DNA of 52,391 nt from Bog-473 sp036491435 (GCA_036491435.1 DASXBZ010000167.1:1-52391); one strand, 5' to 3'. Shown: positions 16,229-28,271, numbered from the stretch's first letter. The notes: generated by a model from the sequence alone, not told the origin. A program made the numbers and translations.

Positions 16229-17413
16229 CTAACTGTCGCCGACCTGCCCGTCCTTCCCTGCGGTGATCCCGGGCACCATTCCCTGGCGGTCGGCGATGTA
16301 CGGCATGCCAGTCGCGGTGAAGGCGACGCGCGCCGCGACCAGCTTCGGGTACGCAAAGGGGTAATAGATCGCGTTCGGCGTGTAGAGCATCCACGTGACG
16401 CCGTTCTGCGTGTAGTTGGTCTGCTCGTCGGGGCCGGCACCTTGGATGTTGGATCCCAGCCAAGGCCCGGCGTAGCGCGAGGTGCACGGACCACCCGGCC
16501 CCTGGCACAGCGCGAGCCCGACGCCGGAATTGGAGCCCTCTGAGATGTTCCCCGAGAAGAAGAGCAAGTACCGGTTGCCCACGTGGACCATTTGGGGGGC
16601 TTCGATCACCGGCCCCTCCCATGGGAGGTCGTTGGTGAGGAGCGAAACCGTGCGTCCGGTCAGGGTTCTCCCGTCACTCGCGAGGCGTTGACCATAGATG
16701 TGGGTGGGGAGGGAGCCCGCATTGCCGTCGCTCTTCCAGTAGATCCACTCCTGGCCGTCCGGCGCGACGAACGTTCGGGGGTCGATGTCGCCGTACTCCG
16801 AGACCTGACATATGGCTGGGCTGTGGGAGGGCGAGACGAACGGCCCGGTCGGTGACGCCGACGTCGCGATGCCGATGCACTCGTCCATGTGGCCCCAAGG
16901 GAGCCGGTACAGCCAATCGTGACCTGAGAACCACATCACGTAGACGTTGCCGACCTTCCGCACGTCCGGCGACCACAACCCGGTGTTCGGTTCCACCCAG
17001 GCCGGCAGCGTGGGCATGGCATCTCGCACGAACGAGAAATGGCCCATGACGGTGAAAGTCCGTTCGGGCATGTGCAGCTGCCCGACACCGTCGATACCAC
17101 TGGAGTACATGTAGTCCAGTCTCGGTGTGGGAAGCACGAACGGATCCGAGATCAGGCCATCCGCATGGCCGAAGGTCTGCGCGGGGGACAGGGCGTTCGC
17201 CGGGGGAGGATCGTTCGTCACCGGCGTGCCGGTGGGCACGAACGCCACGACGGCTGCCGTGACGGCCGCAACCACGATGATCGGCCCGACCACAGCCCGC
17301 CACCGAAACGCGCCGCGACGATGGCGCGCCTTTTCCACTCGACGGCGAGGCGCGGGCTCTTCGGCGGTCGGAACGGACTCCGGATTGTGAACAGGGGTTG
17401 TTACGACGATCAC
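16229..17413 (-). CDS. Membrane-anchored GH43-like glycoside hydrolase
   Basis: About 394 residues: a short basic cytoplasmic stretch, one membrane helix (VVGPIIVVAAVTAAVVAFVP, residues 41-60) and an extracellular five-bladed beta-propeller-like domain resembling GH43. Candidate catalytic residues are in ISDPFVLP (Asp90), the WSPDVRKVGNVYVMWFSG and DIDPRTFVAPDG blades, and WEGPVIEAPQMV (Glu). GH43 enzymes cleave arabinose- or xylose-containing glycans. GTG at 17413 is my choice because the reading frame upstream is low-complexity; no Shine-Dalgarno is visible, so the start is uncertain. Divergent from the LLM gene. Confidence 0.65.
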   Translation of the reverse strand: MIVVTTPVHNPESVPTAEEPAPRRRVEKARHRRGAFRWRAVVGPIIVVAAVTAAVVAFVPTGTPVTNDPPPANALSPAQTFGHADGLISDPFVLPTPRLDYMYSSGIDGVGQLHMPERTFTVMGHFSFVRDAMPTLPAWVEPNTGLWSPDVRKVGNVYVMWFSGHDWLYRLPWGHMDECIGIATSASPTGPFVSPSHSPAICQVSEYGDIDPRTFVAPDGQEWIYWKSDGNAGSLPTHIYGQRLASDGRTLTGRTVSLLTNDLPWEGPVIEAPQMVHVGNRYLLFFSGNISEGSNSGVGLALCQGPGGPCTSRYAGPWLGSNIQGAGPDEQTNYTQNGVTWMLYTPNAIYYPFAYPKLVAARVAFTATGMPYIADRQGMVPGITAGKDGQVGDS

Positions 17414-17529
17414 AAAAAGATAGCGGAGCGAAGAGATCCCTTGACAGGGCAAACCGGCCCCTTTTGTGGGCCAATTGTCGCTATAACCGGCGCGGGCGCC
17501 CAATTCGAGGCAGGGTTCCCCCGCCGCTG

Positions 17530-17572
17530 CCCCCGCGTCCGCCCCCGCCCCCGCCCCCGCCCCCGCCGCCGC
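17530..17572. repeat. C-rich low-complexity tract (CCGCCC repeats)
   Basis: About 43 bases made almost only of C and G, dominated by CCCCCG/CCGCCC units, in the 286-base divergent gap between the GH43-like gene and the LLM gene. The opposite strand is G-rich with runs of four to five G and could form a quadruplex. Open frames through this tract are composition artefacts. Apart from this tract and a less G+C-rich stretch near 17400-17420, I see nothing in the gap. Confidence 0.6.
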
Positions 17573-17699
17573 TGACCTCGGCCTGTGGCCACGGCGCCCT
17601 CCGGGTTTGGTTGCGCCCGAGACAGGCGGGCTGATAGGGACAGGGCGCCGTTCTCGCCCGGGACGCTCCGGGACCACCAGAATCGGGGGAGCCGACGCC

Positions 17700-18806
17700 A
17701 TGAAGTTCGCGCTGTTCTACGAGATCCCGGTCCCACGCCCCTGGGAGCCCGACAGCGAGCTCGTCGCCTACCAGAACACGCTCGAGCAGGCGATCGCCGG
17801 CGACCGCTTCGGCTGGCACGCGTTCTGGACCGTCGAGCACCACTTCCTGCAGGAGTATTCGCACTGCTCGAACCCTGAGGTGCTCTACGGCGCCATCGCG
17901 TCGCGCACGGAGCGCATCCGGCTCGGCTACGGGGTGCGCTTGATGCCCAAGCCCTACAACCATCCCGTTCGCACCGCGGAGTCGGTCGCCGTTCTCGATC
18001 TCATCTCGAAGGGCCGCGTCGACCTCGGCACCGGTCGCTCCGCCACGAGGGCCGAGCTCGAGGGCTTCGGCATCGACCCCGCCGAGAGCCGCGGGATGTG
18101 GCAGGAGGCGATCGGGCACGTCGTCGGGTGTTGGACCAACGACGAGTACGAGTTCGCGGGCAAGCACTGGCAGATGCCCAAGCGACGCGTGCAGCCCAAG
18201 CCGTTCCAGCAACCGCACCCGCCGCTGTGGGGCGCCACGACGAGCGACGAGGGCCACGCGCAAGTGGGCGAACTCGGCCTCGGCCTGTGCTCGTTCGCGG
18301 TCGGTCTGCCGCCCAGTGAGGTCCAGCGCAAGATCGACATCTACCGCGAGGCGGTCACTGCGTGCACCGAGCCGATCGGCTCGTTCGTGCACAACGCGGC
18401 GGCCACGTTCACGATGGCCATCTGCGCGAACGACCGCGACAAGGCGATCGCCGATGCCCGTGAGTCCTTCGAGTGGTACCCCAAGACGGGCGCCCGCCAG
18501 ATCGCAACGCTCACCGACTGGATGGCCGAGCGCAACGAGTCCCTCGGCACCTACTCCTACGCGGCCGACATGAAGAAGACCGACGACTCGGGCATGCTCG
18601 ACCTTCTCAGCCTCGAGTACCTGACGGACTCGAACGCCTGCGTGCTCGGGACGCCGGCGGAGTGTCTCGAAGCGTGCAAGGCGTACGAAGCGGCCGGCGT
18701 CGACCTGTTGCTCTGCCTGGTCAACCCCTACAAGATCCCCCACGAGTCGGTCATGCAGACCATCGAGCTCATGGGGACCGAGGTCATCCCCGCCTTTGCG
18801 GACTGA
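17700..18806 (+). CDS. LLM-class flavin/F420-dependent oxidoreductase
   Basis: A 368-residue bacterial luciferase-like TIM-barrel monooxygenase or dehydrogenase. The fold is visible in MKFALFYEIPVPRPW at the start, the THxF-like region FWTVEHHFLQEYSHCSNPEVLYGAIA, RIRLGYGVRLMPKPYNHPVRTAE, VDLGTGRSATRAE and PPLWGATTS. A C-terminal barrel section (SNACVLGTPAECLEACKAYEAAGVDLLLCLV) completes it. Cofactor (FMN or F420) and substrate cannot be told from sequence alone. ATG at 17700 is chosen because it starts the first strand; the frame upstream is non-conserved. Confidence 0.88.
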   Translation: MKFALFYEIPVPRPWEPDSELVAYQNTLEQAIAGDRFGWHAFWTVEHHFLQEYSHCSNPEVLYGAIASRTERIRLGYGVRLMPKPYNHPVRTAESVAVLDLISKGRVDLGTGRSATRAELEGFGIDPAESRGMWQEAIGHVVGCWTNDEYEFAGKHWQMPKRRVQPKPFQQPHPPLWGATTSDEGHAQVGELGLGLCSFAVGLPPSEVQRKIDIYREAVTACTEPIGSFVHNAAATFTMAICANDRDKAIADARESFEWYPKTGARQIATLTDWMAERNESLGTYSYAADMKKTDDSGMLDLLSLEYLTDSNACVLGTPAECLEACKAYEAAGVDLLLCLVNPYKIPHESVMQTIELMGTEVIPAFAD

Positions 18807-18849
18807 CGCGCGCCGACCGCTGCGACCGCATATCGGACAAGCTTGAGAG

Positions 18850-19449
18850 ATGGCGGCGATGCGACCACACAAGTTGGTTTCTTTCTCGGCGGCCGCCTCG
18901 GCGGCATCCGGGCTGGTCCTGGCGGCGCTCGTCCTGCCCGCCGGGCTCCCCGCGGCGGCCCACAGCGGGACCACGACCACGCACCACTCCTCGGCCCCCA
19001 AGCTCGACGCGGTCGGCAACGTGAAGTTCTGGGAATGCCCTTCCAAGACCACCCGGATGCTCGTCGCGGTCAACACCCTCACCTTGCACCCGGGATCGAC
19101 GCTCGACATCACGTTCATCATCAAGAACACGGGCACCAAGTCCTGCAACTACACCGCGCCTTACGCGGGAGTCGCTCCCGGCCCCACCAGCACGACCCTG
19201 CAGGCGGGTCCCTGCGGCTCGGTCGGGTACGCGATCGCGAATTCCCGCGGCCACGAGGTCTGGCCGGGCCCGCAATTGGTCAATTGTCCCGCCTTGGGCT
19301 TCGCGCAGCTCGCCCCGGGCGCCACGGTCTCGGGCACGGGAACCTGGAACCAGGACAAGCCCAACACGAGCACGCGGGTCCCACCGGGCAAGTACACCTT
19401 GGTCGTCGACAACAAGCACTTCAGCTTCCCCATCCACGTGTCGTCCTAG
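18850..19449 (+). CDS. Secreted protein of unknown function, Ig-like fold likely
   Basis: A 199-residue protein with a signal peptide (SAASGLVLAALVLPAGLPAAAHS, in two visible parts) followed by a Thr/Ser/His-rich linker and a beta-rich domain. The domain has LHPGSTLDITFIIKNTGTKSC and a final PPGKYTLVVDNKHFSFPIHV strand. The pattern 'charged strand, N-T-G, Cys, then P-P-G-K-Y' resembles extracellular Ig-like/DUF4232-type domains. Several cysteines (CNY, CGS, NCP) could form disulfides. It acts outside the cell; no catalytic motif is seen. It stands alone, 43 bases after the LLM gene. Confidence 0.6.
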   Translation: MAAMRPHKLVSFSAAASAASGLVLAALVLPAGLPAAAHSGTTTTHHSSAPKLDAVGNVKFWECPSKTTRMLVAVNTLTLHPGSTLDITFIIKNTGTKSCNYTAPYAGVAPGPTSTTLQAGPCGSVGYAIANSRGHEVWPGPQLVNCPALGFAQLAPGATVSGTGTWNQDKPNTSTRVPPGKYTLVVDNKHFSFPIHVSS

Positions 19450-19551
19450 CGTCCAGCAATCTGGACGGCGCGCGCCTCGGGTCGTCGAAGTCTCTGCGCG
19501 TGGTCTGGCTACACTTGCGAACAGTCACCAACGGCGGGTGGGGAGAACGAG

Positions 19552-20043
19552 TTGTCTATTGCCGCCGTCTTAGAAGATGCATTCGAGTCACCGCCCCATC
19601 TCGAGGCGGTAGGGGTCCGGGAATCGACCGGCCGCGAGCCCGAGCCGCAGGCAGGTTCCAAGTCTCAGTGCACCGTGCTGATCGTCGAAGACGAGCCCGC
19701 GCTGCGTGAGACGCTCAGAGTGATCTTCCAGTTCCAAGGCTACGAGACGGTGGAGGCCGAGGACGGGGAGATCGCATTCGAGATCCTCAGCAACCGGTAC
19801 GTCGATGTCCTCATCTTGGACCTCCACCTGCCGAAGCTCGACGGCGTCTCCCTGCTGCAGCGGATCGATCCGCCGCCTCCGATGGTGATCATCCACTCCG
19901 CATTCGAGTTCTATTCACCTGATGCAGTCGGTCAGGGCATTGGGGCGAAGGTGTTCAAGATGGTCCGCAAACCCATCCCTCCGCCTGAGTTGCTCTCGGC
20001 CGTAGCCGAGGCCGTCGCCGAGCTCGAACGGCTCGACGGCTAG
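19552..20043 (+). CDS. Stand-alone response-regulator receiver protein
   Basis: A 163-residue protein with a variable N-terminal 38 residues and then one receiver domain. Acidic pocket LIVEDEPALRE, phospho-acceptor Asp90 in LILDLHLP, the conserved Ser in IIHSAFE, and Lys140 in VRKPIPPPEL are all present. No output domain follows, so it acts by protein contact or as a phosphate shuttle. TTG at 19552 is the only start near a GGGAGAACGAG Shine-Dalgarno; an internal start closer to the domain cannot be ruled out. No kinase is adjacent, but a hybrid kinase operon lies 3 kb downstream. Confidence 0.8.
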   Translation: MSIAAVLEDAFESPPHLEAVGVRESTGREPEPQAGSKSQCTVLIVEDEPALRETLRVIFQFQGYETVEAEDGEIAFEILSNRYVDVLILDLHLPKLDGVSLLQRIDPPPPMVIIHSAFEFYSPDAVGQGIGAKVFKMVRKPIPPPELLSAVAEAVAELERLDG

Positions 20044-20077
20044 AGCCTGACGGCGGTTGCGCCGCCGGAGCCTCGAA

Positions 20078-20653
20078 CTAGCCGGGCAGGGGACCGATCG
20101 GGACCGGGGTTCCGGCCAGCGACCTCACATAGGGGTCGAGGTCGTAGATGTGCCCCAGTTCGGCCAGGACCGGCGTGCCCGCACCCACGGCGACGCCGGT
20201 GGTTGCTCCCGGGGCGAGGGGGAAGGGCAACTGCAGGACCATGGTCGAGACACGAGCCGCGGACGAAGGAACGACTGTTGAGCCGGCCACCGCCGTCCCG
20301 CAGGACCCACAAGAGAAGCGCCCACCGAGTGTGACGACGTACTCGGGGGTCGCGGCACCTCCCGCCGCCGGAACCTGCGCATAGAGAGCGGCCTGTGTCG
20401 TGAGCACGGCCCGCACGTCCTCTGGGTTCGACACGGAATACGCCTTCGCGGCACCGAGTGCCCGCTTCGCAAGTTCCAACAGCGGCACGCCGTTCACCAC
20501 GGCGGGCAGCGGTCTCGCTTGGGTCTCACGACCATGATGTGCCGGCGATGCCGAATGCGAACCTGACGCCGCGTGACCGCAGCCAGCGGCGAGCACCGTC
20601 ACGCATCCGGCGGCGAGCGCAGTCTGAAACCGGCGGCGCACGGCGTACGTCAT
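20078..20653 (-). CDS. Putative lipoprotein of unknown function
   Basis: A 191-residue exported protein. The N-terminus (MTYAVRRRFQTALAAGCVTV then LAAGC) has a lipobox with Cys25, so it is probably a lipid-anchored surface protein. The mature part has a CGSCG motif that could bind metal or form a disulfide, and otherwise small-residue-rich strands without a recognised domain. ATG at 20653 has a strong purine-rich Shine-Dalgarno (GGAGGAGGAG) upstream; the longer frame above it is not coding-like. Divergent from the membrane protein at 20796. Confidence 0.6.
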   Translation of the reverse strand: MTYAVRRRFQTALAAGCVTVLAAGCGHAASGSHSASPAHHGRETQARPLPAVVNGVPLLELAKRALGAAKAYSVSNPEDVRAVLTTQAALYAQVPAAGGAATPEYVVTLGGRFSCGSCGTAVAGSTVVPSSAARVSTMVLQLPFPLAPGATTGVAVGAGTPVLAELGHIYDLDPYVRSLAGTPVPIGPLPG

Positions 20654-20795
20654 GGTGGCGAGGCTCCTCCTCCTGTACACGTCCACAACTTTGACGCACG
20701 GAAGCGTCAAAGGGTTCGGCTCCTCGTGCGGACCGCGGTTCGCAGAGACCGCATACACGGGCCTCGACCAGGTCACGCGACTAGACAATGGTGCT

Positions 20796-21353
20796 GTGGC
20801 GGAGCTCAGACCCCAGGTCATCTCGCTGTCGCTCGAAACCCCGGAAGAGATGTTCGTGCTGGCGCCAGCCGACCTTTTCTCAGAATCCCGCAATTGGATG
20901 ACGGGCCTCGAGTACAGCATCAGTGTCCTGCGAAGCGGCCGGACCAAGGGGCCGGTTCAGATCGAGATGGCGCTGCCACCCGATCAGATCTCGGAGGGAT
21001 TGGACCAACGCGTTCGGCGAACCCTCACGCGGTACTGCGACCACCGCATCTCCTACAACCAGCGCGAACGCCGCGCGGTCCGGCTCGACGGCGTGGTCTC
21101 GTTGTGGATCGGGCTCCCCATCGTCGTCCTGGGCTTCATTCTCGTGATCATCAAGGGCAGCATCGTCGGCTCCACCGGCAACGCCAATCTCGTCGTCGAC
21201 ACTGGGGGGTGGGTGCTGGTATGGATCGGGCTCTGGTTCCCGCTCGACACGCTCATCTTCACCCCACTGACGTACGGAAGAGAGAACCGTGTCCTCAAAC
21301 GACTTCGAACGGCCGACGTGGTCATCGAGCCGCAGCCGACCATCAAGCTCTGA
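20796..21353 (+). CDS. Two-helix membrane protein of unknown function
   Basis: A 185-residue protein. Residues 1-100 form a soluble domain (ELRPQVISLSLETPEEMFVL, then LEYSISVLRSGR). Two membrane helices follow (LWIGLPIVVLGFILVII and WVLVWIGLWFPLDTLIF), with a short basic tail. I do not recognise the family. GTG at 20796 is chosen because residues before it look like shadow sequence; an earlier start in the same frame would overlap the divergent lipoprotein gene. Neither catalytic motifs nor clear partners are seen. Confidence 0.5.
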   Translation: MAELRPQVISLSLETPEEMFVLAPADLFSESRNWMTGLEYSISVLRSGRTKGPVQIEMALPPDQISEGLDQRVRRTLTRYCDHRISYNQRERRAVRLDGVVSLWIGLPIVVLGFILVIIKGSIVGSTGNANLVVDTGGWVLVWIGLWFPLDTLIFTPLTYGRENRVLKRLRTADVVIEPQPTIKL

Positions 21354-21418
21354 CCGAACTGGCGCCCGGCATTGCCCGCGGGCCGGGTCCTCCCGCAAGA
21401 ACGCCAGGGAGAACCGAG

Positions 21419-22459
21419 TCAGGCGTGCGCCGAAGACCCTGACCCCGACACCTCGAGCGCGCGCTCTTTGTCGGTCCCCACGGACGCGCCACCGATCGCC
21501 TCGAGCGAACTTCCGTCTCGGAGTGGCGCCGCCGAGATCCGGTTGCGGCCGTCCGTCTTTGCGTCGTAGAGCGCCTGGTCGGCTTCCTCCAAGACCTCGC
21601 GGGCCGTCAGCCGCGAGCCGGGCATCCAGCACGACACGCCACCGCTGACCGTCACCAGGTGCGGTTCCGAGGGACGCGCCTGGTGGGGGATGGCCGCGTG
21701 CAGCACGCTCTGGCGGATCCGGTCCGCCGCCGTCGATACAACGTCGCCAAGACCACAGTCGGGCAGCAGCACGAGGAACTCCTCACCGCCGTAGCGGTAG
21801 GCGCACTCGCCGGCGCGGACGATCAGCTCGATGCAGGAGGCCACATCTCGCAGAGCGCCGTCGCCGGCGACGTGCCCGTAGTGGTCGTTGTACCGCTTGA
21901 AGTAGTCGATGTCGAAGATCGCGACCCCGTAGGTCCGCCCGAGTCGCCGCGCCCGCGCGTGCACCCGGTCGAGGTCCTCGTCCATGCGCCGCCGGTTCCC
22001 CAACCCCGTGAGCTGGTCGGTGAGCGACTGCTCGAGCAGCTCGAGGTTGGCCCGCTCCAGCTGCTCCTGCGTCTGCGCCAGCTGTTGGTGCAGTGCGGTG
22101 ACGCGTTCGGCCGCGACCAGACGGGTCTGCACGGCGAACTTGTCGACCGGCTTGGTGAGGTAGTCGTCGGCACCGGCGGACATGCCCTCGAGGATGTCTT
22201 CAGGATGGTCGAGCCCGGTGGTCAGGACGATGTAGATGTAGCCGCCGCCGACCTCGTTGCGCAACCGCCGGCACAGCTCGGGACCATCCACCCCCGGCAT
22301 CATCCAGTCGGTGAGCAGGACGTCGATGCCGCCCGAGGCCAGCACGTCCCAGGCGCTCGAGCCGTCCTCGGCGACGACGCACTCGTGCCCCAGCCTCGAC
22401 ACCATCGCCTTGAGGAGCAGGCGACTCGTCGGGTCGTCGTCGGCGATGAGGATCCTCAT
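21419..22459 (-). CDS. Receiver-GGEEF response regulator (diguanylate cyclase)
   Basis: A 346-residue response regulator. The receiver domain (residues 1-120) has phospho-acceptor Asp51 in LLTDWMMPG and Lys in LTKPVD. A coiled-coil linker covers residues 120-145. The cyclase domain follows, with DQLTGLGNRRRMDEDL, FDIDYFKRYND and the active GGEEF at 224-228. The expected inhibitory site RxxD five residues upstream reads R-A-G-E (215-218), so product inhibition may be weakened. It makes cyclic-di-GMP from GTP in the cytoplasm. It is the third gene of a coupled operon after a hybrid kinase and Hpt, its ATG starting 1 base after the Hpt stop, so it is the likely phosphorelay output. Confidence 0.92.
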   Translation of the reverse strand: MRILIADDDPTSRLLLKAMVSRLGHECVVAEDGSSAWDVLASGGIDVLLTDWMMPGVDGPELCRRLRNEVGGGYIYIVLTTGLDHPEDILEGMSAGADDYLTKPVDKFAVQTRLVAAERVTALHQQLAQTQEQLERANLELLEQSLTDQLTGLGNRRRMDEDLDRVHARARRLGRTYGVAIFDIDYFKRYNDHYGHVAGDGALRDVASCIELIVRAGECAYRYGGEEFLVLLPDCGLGDVVSTAADRIRQSVLHAAIPHQARPSEPHLVTVSGGVSCWMPGSRLTAREVLEEADQALYDAKTDGRNRISAAPLRDGSSLEAIGGASVGTDKERALEVSGSGSSAHA

Positions 22460-22460
22460 G

Positions 22461-22837
22461 TCAGCCCTCGGGGGCGAGGAGCATCAAGGCCACGTGCACC
22501 CGGGTGAACTCGACCTCGAACCTCTCCATGAGGGCGTCCGAGTCGGCGAACTCGTCGGAGCCCATGAGTTCGATCTGACGGGCGTGCATCTCCAGTTCGG
22601 CACACACCCGCGCCAGGTCCGTTGCACCCACGTTGGCACTGGCCCCCTTGAGGGCATGCGCGGTGTGGGCGAGCGCCGTGTGGTCGCCCTCGCGCAACTC
22701 GCGGCGGAGGTCGTCGCGCCCTTGCCAGCTCATCGTGCGGTATTCCTCGACGATCTCCGCGAGGGCGCCGCCCGCGCCGTCGTCGAGGCTGAGGAGGAGT
22801 TCGATCTGTGAGCGGTCGAGCGGGTCGGTCGTCGTGC

Positions 22838-22841
<4 letters not shown>
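22461..22841 (-). CDS. Histidine-containing phosphotransfer (Hpt) protein
   Basis: A 126-residue four-helix-bundle phosphotransfer protein. The active histidine is His62 in TAHALKGASANVGA, the Hpt signature, followed by the ARVCAELEMHAR helix. It would relay phosphate from the receiver domains of the hybrid kinase to the receiver of the diguanylate cyclase. ATG at 22841 overlaps the kinase stop (ATGA), so the two are translationally coupled and likely equimolar. The longer open frame upstream is an artefact. Confidence 0.9.
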
Positions 22842-25927
<3,086 letters not shown>

Positions 25928-26057
25928 CCCCTGATTGACGGCACGAACTGCCGCGCCATTGAGTCCTCTTTTGGGTTTGGGACCCCCAACGGACGCACAA
26001 CATTGTCGGTCCCACTGTCAGAAGTCGCGCGGTCAGCCCTGGGTCCCCGCGGGCCCG

Positions 26058-26765
26058 TCAGGGCGAGGACCGACCCCCCTGCCGAGCGACGAGCGCCATG
26101 GCGTGCGGCCAGAAGTCGGCGACGAGTTGCAAGGTGCCGAAGCCGGCGTCGAGGACCGTCGGCCAGAAGTCGGCGCCGTACTCGGTCACGACGCGGTAGA
26201 CGGGGTCTTCCTCGGACCCGTGATAGCTCGCCGGCATGCCGTCACGACGACGCGTCATCCGGCCCGGCACGATGGGGATCGTGAAGCACAGGGCTCCGGC
26301 CGGTCGCAGCACCCGGCGGCACTCCCTCAGCGCGACGAGAGGATCGTCGACGTGCTCGAGCGTGTCGGAGTGAACGACGACGTCCCAGTCGCCGGCGGGG
26401 AACGGAAGGCTGTGGATGTCGGTCTCGGGGAACTCGACGAGAAGGTGGTTCGGCAAGCGGTCCAACCAGGCGGTCAGGTCACCGGCCCGGTTGATCTCGA
26501 GGATCTTGACGGCAGGGAGGCCGGACACCCAGCTCTCCAGCGAGGCGTCGCAGCCGACGGCGCCGAGGAGCGCCGTCGCCAGCGCCATCGATCGCAGGTG
26601 AGCGCCACACGCCGTGCAGCTCTGGCCTTCGCGGATGTCGATGCTCTGCGCTTCGTCCTGCGAGAGCTCCCATTCGCGGATCAACGACTCCCAGAGCACG
26701 GGCCGGAACTCGCGCGACGCGGCGATGCCGCAGACGGGGCACGGCGTCGCGGACTGCCCGTTCAC
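26058..26765 (-). CDS. SAM-dependent methyltransferase with N-terminal zinc ribbon
   Basis: A 235-residue protein. Residues 9-12 (CPVC) and a second CTAC pair near residue 50 form a zinc ribbon; the class I methyltransferase core follows. The SAM site is degenerate (VKILEINRAGDLTAWL), with HSLPFPAGDWDVVVHSDTLEHVDD and the ECRRVLRPAGALCFTIPI strand matching methyltransferase type 11 domains. The Gly-rich SAM loop is replaced by E-I-N, a feature of a subset that may act on small molecules or glycans. GTG at 26765 overlaps the upstream stop (GTGA), so it is coupled to the quinone-reductase gene. Substrate unknown. Confidence 0.75.
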   Translation of the reverse strand: MNGQSATPCPVCGIAASREFRPVLWESLIREWELSQDEAQSIDIREGQSCTACGAHLRSMALATALLGAVGCDASLESWVSGLPAVKILEINRAGDLTAWLDRLPNHLLVEFPETDIHSLPFPAGDWDVVVHSDTLEHVDDPLVALRECRRVLRPAGALCFTIPIVPGRMTRRRDGMPASYHGSEEDPVYRVVTEYGADFWPTVLDAGFGTLQLVADFWPHAMALVARQGGRSSP

Positions 26766-27736
26766 GGTATGAGCGCGACTTTGCCCACCACCCGGCGCCC
26801 CAACAGGTCCTCGAGGGCCCGGGCCACGTCCTCGAGCGGGTACTCGTTCGGCCGCACCGGGTCGATGTGCCCACCGGCGACCATCTCGAGCAGGTCACCC
26901 AGCAGGGCCCGTTGGGCGTCCGCGTGCTGCATGGCCCAGATGCCCCAGTCGATGCCGAGCACCGTCCGGTTGCGCAGCAGCACCTGGTTCAGCGGGATCG
27001 AGGGGATGTCGCCCGCCGCGAAACCGATCACGCAGTACCGCCCACGGTCGCCCAGAGCCCGCAGCGATGGCTCCGCCAGCGCACCCCCCACCGGGTCGAT
27101 CACGACGTCGACGCCGGTGCCGCCCGCCCACCCACGGGCCGCGTCCTTGACCGGCTCGGCTCCCGGGTCGATGACCATCTCGGCGCCCGCTGCCGACGCG
27201 GCCGCCCGCTTCTCGTCGCTCGAGGCCACGCCGAGGACCCGGCAGCCGAGCGCCCGGGCCACCCCGATCGCGGCGAGGCCGATCCCTCCGCCTGCCCCGA
27301 GCACCAACACGCTCTCACCGGTCTGCGCCGCTGCCCGGTCGCGCAGCGCGTACAAGCACGTCGAGTAGCTCTGGTTGAACGTCGCCGCCCGCGCTGAGTC
27401 GAGCACATCGGGCAGGACCGTCACCGACGAAGCAGCGGCCGCCAGCTTGCTCGCGAAGCCACCCAACCCGGCCGAGACCAGGACGCGCTGACCCACGGCC
27501 ACGTCGTCGACGCCGTCACCGACGGCCGACACGGTTCCCGCGGACTCGGTCCCCGGCACGAACGGCACCGCCGGCTTGATCTGGTACTGCCCGGCCACGA
27601 ACAACGCATCGACGTAGTTGACGCCGGCCGCCTCCACGTCGACGACGACCTGCCCCGACCGAGGCTCGGGATCGGGGCGTTCCTCGACCCGTAGCAGTGA
27701 CGGGGGACCGAGCTCGTTGCAGACGACGGCGCGCAC
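26762..27736 (-). CDS. NADPH:quinone reductase-like MDR oxidoreductase
   Basis: A 324-residue zinc-free medium-chain dehydrogenase/reductase. Visible are the N-terminal GroES-like domain (VEAAGVNYVDALFVAGQY, PFVPGTESAGTV) and the Rossmann fold with VLVLGAGGGIGLAAIGVARA. The VDVVIDPVGG strand and the IPLNQVLLRNRTVLGIDWG segment are typical of the quinone oxidoreductase group. It probably reduces quinones or enones with NADPH. The zinc-binding cysteines of alcohol dehydrogenases are absent, as expected. It is followed by the coupled methyltransferase and is divergent from a GNAT gene 25 bases away. Confidence 0.87.
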   Translation of the reverse strand: MRAVVCNELGPPSLLRVEERPDPEPRSGQVVVDVEAAGVNYVDALFVAGQYQIKPAVPFVPGTESAGTVSAVGDGVDDVAVGQRVLVSAGLGGFASKLAAAASSVTVLPDVLDSARAATFNQSYSTCLYALRDRAAAQTGESVLVLGAGGGIGLAAIGVARALGCRVLGVASSDEKRAAASAAGAEMVIDPGAEPVKDAARGWAGGTGVDVVIDPVGGALAEPSLRALGDRGRYCVIGFAAGDIPSIPLNQVLLRNRTVLGIDWGIWAMQHADAQRALLGDLLEMVAGGHIDPVRPNEYPLEDVARALEDLLGRRVVGKVALIP

Positions 27737-27761
27737 GGCCGGTCACGCTACCGTCGAAGCG

Positions 27762-28271
27762 ATGGACGCCGACAGCTCCATCCGGCCGGTGCGCGCCGAC
27801 GAGCTCGCCCTACTCCCGGCCGTCGAGGCGGCCGCCGACACCATGTTCGCCCCGTTCGACCACGGCGCCTTTCCCGGTCCCGGCACCCCCGAGGGGTTCG
27901 CCGCCGCGCTCGTGGTCCTCGTGGCCGGCGAACCACCGGTCGGCCTGTGCCGCATCGATGCGGTGGCCGACGGGGCGCATCTCGAGCAGCTCTCGGTGGA
28001 CCCCGCGCACGGCCGGCGTGGCATCGGTCGCGCCCTCCTGCGCGCCGGCATCGCCCGGGCCGGAGACCGCGGCTACGACGAGCTCACGCTCACGACGTAC
28101 CGCGACGTGCCGTGGAACGGTCCGTTCTACGCCTCGGAGGGTTTCATCGAGATCGCCCCGGCCGACGACTGGCTGGTCGCCCACGGCCTTTCCCCGGAGG
28201 AGCCGGTGATGGCCCGCTACGGCACGCGCATCGTCATGGCGCTGCCGCTGGGCCCGCTCACCCTCCCGTGA
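27762..28271 (+). CDS. GNAT-family N-acetyltransferase
   Basis: A 169-residue single-domain acetyltransferase. The acetyl-CoA site is LEQLSVDPAHGRRGIGRALL (residues about 76-95), followed by the usual LTLTTYRDVPWNGPFYASEGF core, a pattern also seen in acetyltransferases acting on small amines. ATG at 27762 is chosen since the fold begins at SIRPVRADE. Its 3' end overlaps the convergent 3-methyladenine glycosylase gene by 14 bases. Substrate unknown. Confidence 0.85.
   Translation: MDADSSIRPVRADELALLPAVEAAADTMFAPFDHGAFPGPGTPEGFAAALVVLVAGEPPVGLCRIDAVADGAHLEQLSVDPAHGRRGIGRALLRAGIARAGDRGYDELTLTTYRDVPWNGPFYASEGFIEIAPADDWLVAHGLSPEEPVMARYGTRIVMALPLGPLTLP

Noticed and set aside
17414..17701. N-terminal extension of the GH43-like protein through the C-rich tract
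   Set aside because: It would encode Gly/Ala low complexity and overlap the LLM start; the membrane anchor near residue 41 fits better as the real N-terminus.
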